From assembly GCF_026241205.1 (NCBI RefSeq), contig NZ_JAPFQM010000001.1, positions 744,001-808,000 on the forward strand: a stretch of DNA of 64,000 nt, given 5' to 3'. A model generated the notes under the pieces. That model was not told the origin of the DNA, made no database searches, and worked only from the letters and a program-made list of their open reading frames with translations. This document shows, piece by piece, positions 36,292 through 46,424 of the stretch. Every line of letters starts with the position of its first letter. Position 1 is the first letter of the stretch. The DNA comes from Thermomicrobium sp. 4228-Ro. GTDB lineage: Bacteria > Chloroflexota > Chloroflexia > Thermomicrobiales > Thermomicrobiaceae. Both the position numbers and the translations under genes were made by a program.

Positions 36292-37593
36292 ATGAGTCAG
36301 CCGACAGTTGTCTTCTTTCCCGAAGGCGCCTATGGGCCGACGAACAACTGCATCGGGATCGGGCGAGCGCTCCAGGAACTGGGCATCCGCGTCGTTTTCG
36401 TTGTCGAAGAGTCGTTCGCTGGGACACTCGAAGCCAAGGGGTTCGAGGAACGCCTCATGCGGCTCACGCCACCGCCGGAGCAACCAGAGGAGCCAGGGCA
36501 GTTCTGGAAAGATTTCATCGCGAACACCGCCCCGCACTTTCGGGAGAGTACGTTCGAACAGATCCGGACGCTGATCGCCCCGATCTGGGAATCGTTGATC
36601 GACGGCGCACTCTACGTCGAGCCACGCCTTCGCGAGATCTTCGCTGAACTCCAGCCTGACGTCATCGTCGTGGACAACGTCGTCGCGTTTCCGGCAGTCG
36701 TGACCGCCGGCGTCCCCTGGGTCCGCATCGTCTCCTGCAACCCGCTCGAACTACCCGATCCGGACCTCCCGCCGGCGCTGAGCGGGCTACCGACCGGTGA
36801 TCGCTCGCAGTGGGAGGCATGGCGCACCGAGTACTGGGCAACGGTCGGTCCGCTCCACGCGAAACTCGATGCGTTCTGTCGCGAGCAGGGCGCACCGCCG
36901 CTCCCTCCACGCGAGTTCATCTGGGAGAGTCCGTGGTTGAACCTCTACCTCTACCCCGCTGAACTCGACTACCAGCGGTCTCGCCCGCTCGCACCCACGT
37001 GGCACCGGATCGATTCCTCGGTGCGCGATACCGAACCGCCCTTCGAACTGCTCGAGCACCTCCGTGATCCGAGACCACTGCTCTACGTGAGTTTGGGCAG
37101 TCTCGGTTCGGCCGAGCCGGAACTCATGGGCCGGTTGGTCGATCTGCTCGGCCGTACCGACTACCGGGCGATCGTCAGCCTCGGCCCCCAGAAAGGGAGG
37201 CTCACGCTGCCCGAGAACGTGTGGGGTGACGAGTACCTCCCGCAACCGTCTCTCCTGCCACTGGTCGACGCCGTCATCACCCACGGTGGCAACAACACGA
37301 CGACGGAATGCATGCACTTCGGCAAGCCGATGCTCGTCCTCCCGCTCTTTTGGGACCAGCACGACAACGCCCAGCGCGTCCAGGAATGCGGCTTCGGCTA
37401 CCGCTTCCACCCGTACCGGTTCTCCGACGGCGACTTCTTCCGCGCCCTGCGCGACCTGCTCACCGACGAAGAGCGCAAAGGACGGTTGGCCGCAGCGAGC
37501 GCACGCATTCAGGCAGCCGATGGCCGTCGCCGGGCGGCCAGGTTGATCGCCGAACTCGCTCGCACCGAGCAGCCAGTGTTCCGAACCGACTGA
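36292..37593 (+). CDS. UDP-glycosyltransferase-like protein (GT1/MGT type)
   Basis: A 433-residue GT-B glycosyltransferase. The C-terminal donor-binding motif HGGNNTTTECMHFGKP, then LPLFWDQHDNAQRV, matches the PSPG-like region of GT1 enzymes. The N-terminus (FFPEGAYGPTNNCIGIGRAL) matches the acceptor half. ATG at 36292 follows GGAGGAGG. No signal peptide, so cytoplasmic. Acceptor and sugar donor are unknown; a lipid or small-molecule acceptor is typical of the family. Confidence 0.85.
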   Translation: MSQPTVVFFPEGAYGPTNNCIGIGRALQELGIRVVFVVEESFAGTLEAKGFEERLMRLTPPPEQPEEPGQFWKDFIANTAPHFRESTFEQIRTLIAPIWESLIDGALYVEPRLREIFAELQPDVIVVDNVVAFPAVVTAGVPWVRIVSCNPLELPDPDLPPALSGLPTGDRSQWEAWRTEYWATVGPLHAKLDAFCREQGAPPLPPREFIWESPWLNLYLYPAELDYQRSRPLAPTWHRIDSSVRDTEPPFELLEHLRDPRPLLYVSLGSLGSAEPELMGRLVDLLGRTDYRAIVSLGPQKGRLTLPENVWGDEYLPQPSLLPLVDAVITHGGNNTTTECMHFGKPMLVLPLFWDQHDNAQRVQECGFGYRFHPYRFSDGDFFRALRDLLTDEERKGRLAAASARIQAADGRRRAARLIAELARTEQPVFRTD

Positions 37594-37612
37594 CCTGCCA
37601 CGAGGCCGGGCG

Positions 37613-38755
37613 ATGGTGGACACCTTCGTCGACCTTCCAGCAGCACTGGTCGAGGAGCTCCTCGGGAAGACGCCGGTACTCAGCCGCACCGTCGTCGCCC
37701 AGCTCGCCGCTCGTCGAGCGCAGCGCGAGCGCTTGCGGGAGTGCTTGTCTGCTCGCGGCCTGCTCGGCGCCATCAGCGAGCTCCCGAGCGTTCCCACGGG
37801 GACGAGTTGCGGTATCGATGGGTCGGTCGCTGTCGAGCGGCTGCTGGCGCACGACTTGCTCGTCGCTGGTGCGCTCGCTGTCGAGGGGCTGACACCACCC
37901 TCGAACGAGCGACACTGGCCCGAGCCGCGCCATGAACTCTGGGTCGAGCTCGAACCACACGCCGATGCCAACGATGTCGTGGCGCGGGGTGTCATGGCAG
38001 CGCTCGAGGTCGAACTCGCGACCCGCGCGCCGCACGATGTAGTCTTCCTGGACGGTTCGCTCGCAACACCGCTCATCGCGTTCGATCAGGCGTTACGCGC
38101 GATCGCCGAGTTTTCCGAACCGACCCCGAGCAGCCGGTTCTTCCTGACGCGCTTGCCAGAGTGGCTCGCAGCCCTGCTCCGCATCCTCGAAGCCCAGTCC
38201 CCTCAGCAATGCTGGATCGGCATACCGAAATACACGTCGCGCCGCGAGATCGCCAGCATGCTCGGTGTCGACGACCCGATCGACGATCGCGCGCTCCTCA
38301 CAGCTCTCCTCGACGAAGGGGAGTTCACGCGCCCCGTTCCGCTGCACGCACGTCGACCGCATGGGTTCGGGATCGCGCTCTTCCCGCCGGAGCAACGGGC
38401 GACGGTGAGCACACTCGTGGCACGCCTGCTCGCGGTCGTCACCGAGTTGCGGGTCATCTACGTGCGCCCGCACCGCTGGCTCCCGGCGCTCCGGCTGGAA
38501 CTCCACCAGACGATCGCCAGCGATCCGCAGCGGCTCGCTCGCGTCCTCGAGGTGGTCCGTTTTCAGTGCGCGCGGGGAGCACTCGTCGAGCCCTTCCCGC
38601 TGTTCCTGGCCGATCGGATGGTACGGCACCTGCGACGCGCGACGCGGACGCTGCGGCATGCGATCCGCGAAGCAGCGGCCCGCGAGTACCCGCTCCTCGA
38701 GGATGTCTTCGTCATGCTCGAGAGCTATCGGAGCGAAGGGTATCGCACACCATGA
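37613..38755 (+). CDS. nurA: NurA-domain nuclease
   Basis: A 380-residue NurA-like protein. The two conserved acidic strands are visible as GIDGSVA (near residue 68) and VVFLDGSLA (near 145). Its stop overlaps the start of herA by 4 nt (ATGA), the usual arrangement for this pair. Family knowledge: NurA degrades DNA 5'-3' inside the HerA ring during end resection in archaea. The ribosome site is weak (GGCCGGGCG). Identity rests on the two motifs plus the herA partner. Confidence 0.8.
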   Translation: MVDTFVDLPAALVEELLGKTPVLSRTVVAQLAARRAQRERLRECLSARGLLGAISELPSVPTGTSCGIDGSVAVERLLAHDLLVAGALAVEGLTPPSNERHWPEPRHELWVELEPHADANDVVARGVMAALEVELATRAPHDVVFLDGSLATPLIAFDQALRAIAEFSEPTPSSRFFLTRLPEWLAALLRILEAQSPQQCWIGIPKYTSRREIASMLGVDDPIDDRALLTALLDEGEFTRPVPLHARRPHGFGIALFPPEQRATVSTLVARLLAVVTELRVIYVRPHRWLPALRLELHQTIASDPQRLARVLEVVRFQCARGALVEPFPLFLADRMVRHLRRATRTLRHAIREAAAREYPLLEDVFVMLESYRSEGYRTP

Positions 38756-40536
38756 ACGACGACTCGCTCCTTCTCGACGATAGCCTCGAACCGATCGGCG
38801 TCGTCGGTTCTCCCTCGTCGACGGGACACATCACGCTCGAGTTACTCGGCTCCGCGACACGCCGCAAGCTGGTCGGCGAGCTCGTCTTGCTGCCGTTCAC
38901 CCAGGACGGCATCAGACACTATGCTCTCGGGCAGATTACCGAAGTCGTGCTCCGCAACGTCTGGCACGAAGATCCGACGATCCGGAGTCTCGTCCGGCAG
39001 CGCGGTCGCATCGACGCGGTGAGCGAGCGACAAGATACCCACCAGGGGATGCTCGAGATCAGCGCGGTGTTCGCGGTAGAGCGGGACCACATCCGACCCG
39101 GTGTCCTGGGTACCGTGCCACCGACGGGTACACCGATCTACGCGGTCAGCGACGAGGTGCTGGATCGGCTCTTACGTCACGCGCAGGCGGACTTGTTCTA
39201 TCTCGGCCGCGTCTACGGTTCAGGGCCGAAGCTTCCGCTCTGGTTCAAGCATTTCGGCATCGGTCCAGGTGGCGCTGGCGAGGCTTATCACATCGGTATC
39301 TTCGGCAAGACCGGCTCGGGAAAGTCGGTTCTCGCCAAGATGCTGCTGGTCGCCTACGCACGGCATCGCCCGATGGCCATACTGGTCATCGATCCACAGG
39401 GCGAGTTCAGCAAGGATCTGCGCGGCCAACCTGCGCCGGGCGGTTTCGCGTTGCCGCTCCGCGCGGTGCTCGAGGAGGCTCTCGGCCGAATCGTCGTCGT
39501 CCTGTCGGTCCGGGACCTCGTCCTCGACACGTGGGAACTCTTCGAGGAACTCCTGACCACGTCGCAACTCTTCGACAAGCTCTCGTTCGGTGCTGCGGAG
39601 AATCGGCAGCTGGCGGCTCGCGAGATCGTGCAGCGGTTGCGCAAGCACGGCCTGACGCTCGAGAGCATGCATGACCGCCACGCATTCGACCGCGCCTGGG
39701 AGACGTTGTGCGATCCGAACGTCCAGCGCATCTTCTACCGCTCGGAGCCAGCACGAGCCCGCCTGCAATGGATGATCCAGCGTGCCGACCCTGCTGCGCT
39801 CTATAGCGAGCACTGGCGACCGCTCGGCCTCTTGTTCAGCGAGCGCAACAATCCACGAGCCCGCACGATCGAGCGGACGCTGCGCGGGCTCTTCCGGCCA
39901 CAGGATCGGCTGATCATCGCCTTGAACCTTTCCGGCAGCGAGGCCGGCTCGCCCAGCCAAACGCCAGTGCTGTGGAACGAGACCATCCAGGAGATCGTCA
40001 TCCGCCGGCTGCTCGAAGGCATCCGGGCAGCAGCCGAGCACGCCTACCAGCAGTCGGAGAATCTCAATACGCTGATCCTCATCGACGAGGCACACCGCCT
40101 CGCACCCGCCGGCTACCTCGAACCGAACTCGGTCCGTGCCCAGATACGCGACCTCCTCAAGGACGCCGTGCGCACGACGCGGAAATACGGAGTCGGCTGG
40201 TTGGTCATCAGCCAGACCCTGGCCAGCCTGCACCCCGAGATCATCTCGCAACTCCGCATCGCCTTTTTCGGCTATGGCCTCGGCCTCGGGCAGGAATACC
40301 GCGCGCTCGAGAGCTTCGCGGGCGGCGACGAGCACGCGCTCGCGCTCTACCGGCTCTTCCGCGACCCCCACTCGAGTTTCGATCCCACCAGCCGCGTCTA
40401 TTCCTTCATGACGGTCGGGCCAGTCTCACCGCTCTCGTTCGCCGGCACACCGCTCTTCTTCAATGCGTTCACCGACGTGGCGGAGTTTCTCGCGGCCAAC
40501 CGGCTCGCGCTCTCCCTGCCGACCGCTGCACCGTAG
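38752..40536 (+). CDS. herA: HerA-type DNA translocase
   Basis: A 594-residue hexameric ATPase of the HerA/FtsK superfamily. The N-terminal beta-barrel (about 1-150) precedes Walker A GIFGKTGSGKS and Walker B LILIDEAHRLAP, with the sensor region WLVISQTLASLHPEI and an Arg-finger region downstream. It is translationally coupled to nurA. The pair could act in DNA-end processing; related HerA pairs also occur in phage defence, but no third defence gene is adjacent. Confidence 0.88.
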   Translation: MNDDSLLLDDSLEPIGVVGSPSSTGHITLELLGSATRRKLVGELVLLPFTQDGIRHYALGQITEVVLRNVWHEDPTIRSLVRQRGRIDAVSERQDTHQGMLEISAVFAVERDHIRPGVLGTVPPTGTPIYAVSDEVLDRLLRHAQADLFYLGRVYGSGPKLPLWFKHFGIGPGGAGEAYHIGIFGKTGSGKSVLAKMLLVAYARHRPMAILVIDPQGEFSKDLRGQPAPGGFALPLRAVLEEALGRIVVVLSVRDLVLDTWELFEELLTTSQLFDKLSFGAAENRQLAAREIVQRLRKHGLTLESMHDRHAFDRAWETLCDPNVQRIFYRSEPARARLQWMIQRADPAALYSEHWRPLGLLFSERNNPRARTIERTLRGLFRPQDRLIIALNLSGSEAGSPSQTPVLWNETIQEIVIRRLLEGIRAAAEHAYQQSENLNTLILIDEAHRLAPAGYLEPNSVRAQIRDLLKDAVRTTRKYGVGWLVISQTLASLHPEIISQLRIAFFGYGLGLGQEYRALESFAGGDEHALALYRLFRDPHSSFDPTSRVYSFMTVGPVSPLSFAGTPLFFNAFTDVAEFLAANRLALSLPTAAP

Positions 40537-40549
40537 ACGCACCCGGCGC

Positions 40550-43087
40550 TCACTGCACCCCAGCTGGCTGCGTCCGGCCACTAGCTGGTACCACGCCCGC
40601 CGCGTCTCCGGCCGCCACCGAGGGCCGGAAGCGCCGCAGCCGCAGCGAGTTCGAGACGACGAAGACCGAACTCATCGCCATCGCGAGACCCGCCAGCATC
40701 GGGTTGAGGAGGCCGAGCGCCGCGACCGGGATGAGGACGGTATTGTAGGCGAACGCCCAGAACAGGTTCCAGCGGATCGTCGCCAGTGTCCGGTGCGCGA
40801 GCTCGAGTGCAGCGAGCACGCCGCGCAAGTCCGGTCGTACGAGCACCACGTCTCCTGCCTCCAGCGCGACGTCCGTCCCGCTCCCCATCGCGATTCCGAC
40901 ATCCGCCGCTGCCAGCGCCGGCGCGTCGTTGATCCCGTCACCGACCATGGCGACGACCTCGCCCGCTTCCTGCAAGGAACGGACGACGCTCGCCTTCTGG
41001 TCGGGCAAGACTTCGGCGCGGACGTCGTCGATGCCGACGGCACGGGCGACGGACTGCGCGGTCGTCGCGTTGTCGCCGGTCATCAGCACCACGCGCAGGC
41101 CTCGGGTCCGCAGCGCCTCCACCACGGCCCGCGCCTCCGGGCGAGGTCGATCGGCCAGCGCGATGAGGCCGGCGACCACACCGTCGACCGCCACAGCCAC
41201 GACGGTCTTCCCCTCGCGCTCCAACTCCGCGGCACGGTTGACGACTGGCTCCAACGCCACACCACGCCCGGTGAGGAAACGCGCGGTCCCGACCAGCACC
41301 GTGCGGCCAGCGACGACCGCCTCCACCCCGCCACCCGGCACCGCCTGGAACCGCTCGACCGGCAGAAGCGTGCCTGCGGCAGCCTCGACGATCGCTCGGG
41401 CGAGCGGATGCTCGCTGCGCGACTCGGCTGCAGCCGCGAGCGCGAGAAGGTCAGCGCGCTCCCAACCGGTGAGTGGCACGATATCCGTCACACTCGGGCG
41501 CCCTACCGTGACCGTCCCGGTCTTGTCGAAAACGAAGGTCGTCAGCCGCTCCATGCGCTCGAAGACGTCCGCCCGCTTGACGAGGATCCCCAGCTCGGCA
41601 CCACGGCCCGTCCCGACCATGACCGCCGTCGGGGTCGCGAGTCCCATCGCGCAGGGGCACGCGATCACCAGCACCGCGACGGCTGGCAAGAGCCCACGCA
41701 GCGGATCACCGGTCGCCAGCCACCAGGCGGCGAACGTGACGAGCGCCACCGCGATGACGGCCTGCACGAAGACGCTCGCGACCCGGTCGACCAGCGACTG
41801 GATCGGTGCCTTCGAGCCCTGCGCCTGTTGTACGAGACGGACGATCTGGGCCAGTACCGTCGCTTGCCCGACCGCCGTCGCTTGCAGGACGAACGCACCG
41901 GTCGTGTTGAGCGTCCCGCCCCAGACGCGGTCGCCCGGCCCCTTCTCGACCGGCACGCTCTCGCCGGTCAGCATGCTCTCGTCGACAGCCGAGTGTCCCT
42001 CGACGACCACACCGTCGACCGGTATCCGCTCACCTGGCCGCACGATGACGAGGTCGCCTGGCAGCACCGCGCTGAGCGGGATCTCCTGCTCGACACCACC
42101 GCGCCGGACGCGCGCTGTCTTCGGCTGGAGACCCAGCAGGCGGCGCACTGCCGCCGAGGTCTGTCCGCGAGCCCGTCCTTCGAGATAGCGACCGAGCAGG
42201 ATCGCCGCGATCACGACCGCCGCGACATCGTAGTAATAGTGCGTGCTGTGCAGGTGCGGCGAGAGCCAGGCCTGCAGCGTGCTGGCGAGAGACGAGAAGA
42301 AGGCGGCGCTCGTCCCGAGGCTCACCAGCGTATCCATCGTGAACTGCCGGTGCCGGAGGTTGCGCAACGCCGCGAGGTGGAAGCGCCGGCCGAACCAGCC
42401 CCAGACGGGCACAGTCAACCCGAGCAGGAGCAGCCCCGACCACGGCGAGGCCGGCAAGAACATGTTCAGCACGACGACCGGTACGGCGAAGAGCCAGGCC
42501 AGGAACACCTCGCGCCGCAAGCGGGCGAGCTCGGCAGCCCGGCGCTGCTCCGCTTCGTCACGCTCCACTTCCAGGCCCGCCGCGTGACGTTCCACAACGT
42601 GTGCGCGGTACCCTGCTTCCTCCACAGCGTGGAGGAGCGCGTCGAGGCTGGCGACCCGCGGGTCGTACCGCACCAGTGCCTGCTCCGTCGCCAGGTTGAC
42701 ACTCGCCTCGGCGACACCGGGGACACGGGTCAACGCCCGTTCGACCCGTCGGACGCACGAGGCGCAGGTCATCCCCTCGATCGCGAGCTCGACTGTCGCC
42801 TCGTTTTCCGGCTCCGCGACGGTCTCGAGCCCGAGCGGTCGCGCCTGATAGCCGGCCCGCTCGATGGCCGCGGCGAGTTCCTCGACCGCGATGTCCGGCC
42901 GCGCGAGCGTCACGCGCGCTTCCTCGGTCGCCAGGTTCACGTCTGCCGCAACGACGCCCGGGACAGTAGCCAGCGCACGCTCGACGCGGCGGACGCACGA
43001 AGCACAGGTCATCCCCGCGATCGCCAGGCGGACGACCGGCCCCGTCTCCGTCGTCTGTCCATGCTGCTTCGTCTCGCTCATCGTCAT
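40550..43087 (-). CDS. copA: copper-exporting P1B-type ATPase
   Basis: An 845-residue P-type ATPase. Two N-terminal metal-binding domains each carry GMTCASC. The membrane metal site CPC occurs in [15 protein letters not shown], and the phosphorylation site is DKTGT, with TGDNATTA and [16 protein letters not shown] downstream. It exports Cu(I) and is encoded directly after csoR. ATG at 43087 follows AGAGGA; ATG at 43081 is possible. It converges on herA with a 13-nt gap and no terminator. Confidence 0.95.
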   Translation of the reverse strand: MTMSETKQHGQTTETGPVVRLAIAGMTCASCVRRVERALATVPGVVAADVNLATEEARVTLARPDIAVEELAAAIERAGYQARPLGLETVAEPENEATVELAIEGMTCASCVRRVERALTRVPGVAEASVNLATEQALVRYDPRVASLDALLHAVEEAGYRAHVVERHAAGLEVERDEAEQRRAAELARLRREVFLAWLFAVPVVVLNMFLPASPWSGLLLLGLTVPVWGWFGRRFHLAALRNLRHRQFTMDTLVSLGTSAAFFSSLASTLQAWLSPHLHSTHYYYDVAAVVIAAILLGRYLEGRARGQTSAAVRRLLGLQPKTARVRRGGVEQEIPLSAVLPGDLVIVRPGERIPVDGVVVEGHSAVDESMLTGESVPVEKGPGDRVWGGTLNTTGAFVLQATAVGQATVLAQIVRLVQQAQGSKAPIQSLVDRVASVFVQAVIAVALVTFAAWWLATGDPLRGLLPAVAVLVIACPCAMGLATPTAVMVGTGRGAELGILVKRADVFERMERLTTFVFDKTGTVTVGRPSVTDIVPLTGWERADLLALAAAAESRSEHPLARAIVEAAAGTLLPVERFQAVPGGGVEAVVAGRTVLVGTARFLTGRGVALEPVVNRAAELEREGKTVVAVAVDGVVAGLIALADRPRPEARAVVEALRTRGLRVVLMTGDNATTAQSVARAVGIDDVRAEVLPDQKASVVRSLQEAGEVVAMVGDGINDAPALAAADVGIAMGSGTDVALEAGDVVLVRPDLRGVLAALELAHRTLATIRWNLFWAFAYNTVLIPVAALGLLNPMLAGLAMAMSSVFVVSNSLRLRRFRPSVAAGDAAGVVPASGRTQPAGVQ

Positions 43088-43101
43088 GCGCACTCGTCCT
43101 C

Positions 43102-43413
43102 TCACCCGACGCTCCGGGTGAAGCGCTCGATCGCCTCGGTCAGCTCCTGGATCGCTGCTTCCTTGTCCTCGGCATTCAGGACACAGCCGCGAATGTGGTC
43201 TTCCAGGAGCACCAGCCCGACGCTCCGCGCTGCCGCGATCACCGAGGACAGCTGGATCAGGATGTCGACACAGTAGCGATCTTCTTCGACCATGCGGATG
43301 ATGCCGCGCACCTGCCCCTCCATCCGGCGCAGGCGCGCGAGAATCCGCTCCTTGTCCGCGCGGTAGGAATCGACCCGCCGCTCGCAACCCGTCTCGTCCA
43401 CTCGCTCGTCCAT
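43102..43413 (-). CDS. csoR: copper-sensing repressor CsoR
   Basis: A 103-residue all-helical DUF156/CsoR protein. The Cu(I)-binding Cys-His-Cys set is present as Cys48 (DRYCVDIL), His73 and Cys77 (LEDHIRGCV). ATG at 43413 follows TGGAGGG. The copA gene starts 14 nt downstream. It should derepress its own operon when Cu(I) binds. Confidence 0.93.
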   Translation of the reverse strand: MDERVDETGCERRVDSYRADKERILARLRRMEGQVRGIIRMVEEDRYCVDILIQLSSVIAAARSVGLVLLEDHIRGCVLNAEDKEAAIQELTEAIERFTRSVG

Positions 43414-43425
43414 CGCACCCTCCAG

Positions 43426-43442
43426 ATACCCCTCCCGGGTAT
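43426..43442. promoter_or_regulatory. CsoR operator
   Basis: ATACCCCTCCCGGGTAT is a near-perfect palindrome of the A/T-flanked G-tract type bound by CsoR. It sits a few nucleotides downstream of the likely csoR promoter start and about 13 nt before the csoR ATG. Confidence 0.75.
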
Positions 43443-43450
43443 GCAGGGCA

Positions 43451-43479
43451 AGCATACACCAGCTGGCTTCGCTCGGCAA
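43451..43479 (-). promoter_or_regulatory. csoR-copA promoter
   Basis: Minus strand TTGCCG (43479-43474), 17-nt spacer, TATGCT (43456-43451). A second weaker pair (TTGCCC 43451-43446, TATCTG 43428-43423) overlaps the operator. Confidence 0.65.
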
Positions 43480-43554
43480 GACCGGACGCAGTGTGGCGTT
43501 GCCTGGACTGACAGCTCTCCGGGAAGCCACGCGATGGACCACCGAGAGCCGTGC

Positions 43555-44535
43555 TCAGGGGAAGACGCGCAGCCCTTCGGGAACGAAAGCGGAACGGGTG
43601 CCAAGTTCAGCGCACAGCCTGCGCATCCGTTCGCACTGGCGAGCTGCCCGGAGCGGATCGGAGCGGCGAGCCTGGAAGTCGGCGATGACGGTGGGAACCA
43701 GCACGAATTCCACGAGCGTCCTGCCTTCGAGCATCGCGACGAACACGAACGACTCGTCGTTGCGCTCCACCTCGTCGACGGCATAGTCGTCGACGAAATC
43801 GCCGCAGCTGTAGAGAATGGCACCGCCGAGATAGAACTCGATACCACGCGTCACGTGCGCACTGTGCCCGTACACGATCCGCGCACCGGCAGCGATGAGC
43901 GCTCGCCCGGCACGGACGTGTTCCGGTAACGGCCGTTCACCCCAGTTCGGTCCCCAGTGGTAGGAGACGATGACGAGGTCATGCGTCGCGGCAGCCTCCT
44001 CGACGATCGCCAGCAGCACCTGGAAACGCCCGTCGGCCAGGTCACAGGGAGCGAAGAAGATGCCCGGCTCCGTCGGGCTCGCTTCCCAACCCGGCTCGTT
44101 GTCCGTTACCGCGACGAACGCACAGCGCAAGCCCGCAAGAGTCAAGGTGGCTGGACGACACGCGTCGTCCAGGTTGCGCCCCGCGCCCGCATGCGCGATT
44201 CCAGCTGCATCGAGCGTCTCGAGCAGGTCGCGCAGCGCATCGTCACCGAAGTCGAGCACGTGGTTGTTGGCGAGCGAGAGGGCGGTGATCCGGGCGGCCT
44301 GCAAGACTGCGACGTTCTTGCGGTCGCTCCGGAAGACGAAGCGCTTGCCCGGCCACGGCTCACCCCGGTCGGAGAGGACACACTCCAGGTTGGCGAAACA
44401 CGCATCGGCTCCCCTCAGGACAGGGAGAACGTCGCCCCAGATGGAGGCTGGGGGCCGAGTCCGTAGGACACGGTTGACGAGCCGCCCCAGCATCACGTCA
44501 CCTATGAAGGCGATACGGTAACGACTACTGGACAT
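43555..44535 (-). CDS. CapA-family metallophosphatase-like protein
   Basis: A 326-residue calcineurin-like CapA-domain protein. Metal-site motifs: [31 protein letters not shown] and YGHSAHV. Such proteins are linked to poly-gamma-glutamate or capsule metabolism, but no pgs/cap synthase genes are here. No signal peptide is evident. It follows the selenoprotein candidate by 14 nt and may be co-transcribed with it. Confidence 0.85.
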   Translation of the reverse strand: MSSSRYRIAFIGDVMLGRLVNRVLRTRPPASIWGDVLPVLRGADACFANLECVLSDRGEPWPGKRFVFRSDRKNVAVLQAARITALSLANNHVLDFGDDALRDLLETLDAAGIAHAGAGRNLDDACRPATLTLAGLRCAFVAVTDNEPGWEASPTEPGIFFAPCDLADGRFQVLLAIVEEAAATHDLVIVSYHWGPNWGERPLPEHVRAGRALIAAGARIVYGHSAHVTRGIEFYLGGAILYSCGDFVDDYAVDEVERNDESFVFVAMLEGRTLVEFVLVPTVIADFQARRSDPLRAARQCERMRRLCAELGTRSAFVPEGLRVFP

Positions 44536-44549
44536 CGCGCACGACTCGA

Positions 44550-46052
44550 TCAGTGCGCTGGCGGACCCAGGCCCCGCAGCTCGAGCGTCGCGACCGTCCC
44601 ACTCGCTCGATCGACGACCCGCACCGCATGGTTGTTCGTATCTGCGATGTAGACAGCATCTCCTGCGACAGCCAACCCGCTCGGTTCCCAGAAGCGGGCA
44701 CGGTCGGCCGGCCCGTCCTCGTGGCCCGGCTGACCGTCACCGAGCCAGGAACGGCAGACGCGGGTCGCCGGGTCGAGTCGCTTGACCTTGTGGTTGTAGG
44801 TATCGGCCACCAGGAGCTCGCTTCCCGTCCAGGCGACGTCGAGCGGGTGCTGCAGACGCACCTCGTCACCAGCCCCGTCACGATCGCCGAAATCGAAGAG
44901 TCCTGTGCCGACGAGCCGCCCGACCTTGGGATTCACGGCACCCGGCAGGTCGACAGTCCGCACCGCACTCGCCTCCGGGCAAGCGACGTACAGCACGCGC
45001 CCGTCGCTCGACAGCCCGGAGGGCTGGGCGAACCAGGCCCGCTCCAGCGGGCCTCCCTGGATACCCTCCATCCCCGAACCAGCGTACGGTTGGAGGAGAC
45101 CGCTCGCCAGGTCGAGCACCCAGATCTGATGACTCCCGGCCATGGCGATGAAGAGCAGCCCCTCGCGATACCAGAGTGCCCAGGGGGAGCGGAGGTCGAG
45201 CTGACGTGCCGGCCCCGCCTGCGGATAGCTGTGGCCGAGCCGTCCGGTTCCCGCGACCGTCTCGACCGTCTCGCGTTGGAAGTCGATGCGCCGGATCGCG
45301 TGGTTCCCACGGTCAGCCACGTAAGCCACCTCGCCCACCATGACGACGCCCTGCGGTTCGCAAAAGCGGGCTGCCTCGAAGCGACCGTCGCGGAGTCCCG
45401 GTGTCCCGTCACCGATGAGCCCTGTCACCGTCCCGTCGAGCCGGGCGAGCACCAGCCGGTGGTGCCCGCTGTCGCTGACGACGAGGAGGTCACGGCCCGG
45501 TTCGGCGGCCAGCTTGCCCGGAAACGCCAGGGGTGTCCTGGGTCGCGGCTCGGGCGCAAGCCACTCGGGCAGCCCTGCCAGTGCGACGCCAGCTCGCTCG
45601 AGCAAGCGTCCGACGGCACGCACGAGACTTTCGGCCGGAATCTCTCCCTCGTGCACGCCGAGAATATGCCCGTCAGGGCCGACGAAGACGAGCGTCGGCC
45701 AGGCACGGACAGCATAGGTGCGCCAGAGACGCAGCTCGGGATCGTGCACGACCGGATGCGTGATCGCTTCGCGGAGGACGGCCTGGCGGACGTTCGCTGC
45801 TTCTCGCTCGTTCGGAAACTTGGGTGAGTGCACCCCGATGACGATCACCTGGTGGGGATAGCGTTCCTCGACCGCCCGCAACGCGGGCAGGACGTGCAGG
45901 CAGTTGATTCAACAGTAGGTCCAGAAGTCGAGGATCACCAGCCGCCCGGCGAGGTCGGCGAGCCGGAGCGGCCGCTGCACGTTGAACCAGACGAGTCCAG
46001 GTGGGAATTCTGGAGCATGGACTGGCCCGTAGGGATCATTCCAGCGCTGCAC
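44550..46052 (-). CDS. NHLRC2-like thioredoxin-NHL protein, probable selenoprotein (UGA at codon 48)
   Basis: A 500-residue reading if the in-frame TGA at 45911-45909 is read through. Residues 1-155 form a thioredoxin-like domain; the motif is FWTYC-U-INC, where relatives such as NHLRC2 read CCINC, so UGA replaces the first Cys of CxxC. The rest is an NHL beta-propeller ([35 protein letters not shown]). Coding continues unbroken on both sides in the same frame. GTG at 46052 has GAGGAGG upstream. A SECIS-like hairpin follows the UGA. The alternatives are a recent nonsense mutation or a sequence error. Confidence 0.82.
45872..45890 (-). promoter_or_regulatory. bacterial SECIS-like hairpin
   Basis: On the minus strand CTGCCCGC (45890-45883) and GCGGGCGG (45879-45872) pair over 8 bp with one G-U, closing a GTT loop. 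The loop starts 27 nt after the UGA and begins with G. This fits the general bacterial SECIS description (short stem, small loop with an early G, within about 16-37 nt of UGA). Confidence 0.65.
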
Positions 46053-46424
46053 GGAAGCCTCCTCGAGACGAAACGAACTCGAACGCATCCAATCGTAACC
46101 CGGAGCCTGGATCAGGGGAGTGCCGAGCGACGCATCAGCTTCTCGGACAACACACCGCCTGTGGTTATCCGCACACCCCATTCGATCACCTGAGGAACAG
46201 AGCTCTCGAACGCTTGGCTACGAAACTCGCCGAACCGTACCGTTCTTCGCGCTCGGTTTCCCGTTTCGGCCCCTTGACAGCCCCCCGGGGGACTCGCTTA
46301 GACTCCAGACGTGCGGTCCACTCGTGACGGTGCCCCACCGTCTCACCCACCGTCAGGTCGGATACGCCCGGGCGTGGCTGCCCCCGTCACTGCGCAGCCA
46401 TCGGCGCGAAACTGGAGGGACTGT
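46053..46424. other. divergent intergenic region, selenoprotein candidate / aminotransferase
   Basis: About 370 nt. On the plus strand TTGACA (46274-46279) with TTAGAC (46298-46303; 18-nt spacer) is a plausible promoter for the aminotransferase. For the minus-strand gene TACGAT near 46100 is the only decent -10 box and has no good -35. The minus reading frame stays open up to 46181 without a ribosome site. Confidence 0.5.

Noticed and set aside
40463-43276. 937-codon plus-strand open frame
   Set aside because: It is antisense to copA, which has all P-type ATPase motifs. High GC produces long mirror frames. The translation is Arg/Asp/His-rich with no domain.
44550-45881. Reading the NHL protein as a separate gene starting at TTG 45881
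   Set aside because: There is no ribosome site there, and the thioredoxin domain would be cut in half, losing the CxxC motif whose second Cys lies just upstream. Continuity across the UGA is the better explanation.
45909-46181. Calling the thioredoxin-NHL gene a pseudogene
   Set aside because: Only one stop interrupts a 500-codon frame with no frameshift. It is UGA, at the exact position where Sec replaces Cys, with a suitable hairpin. Still possible, but less likely.
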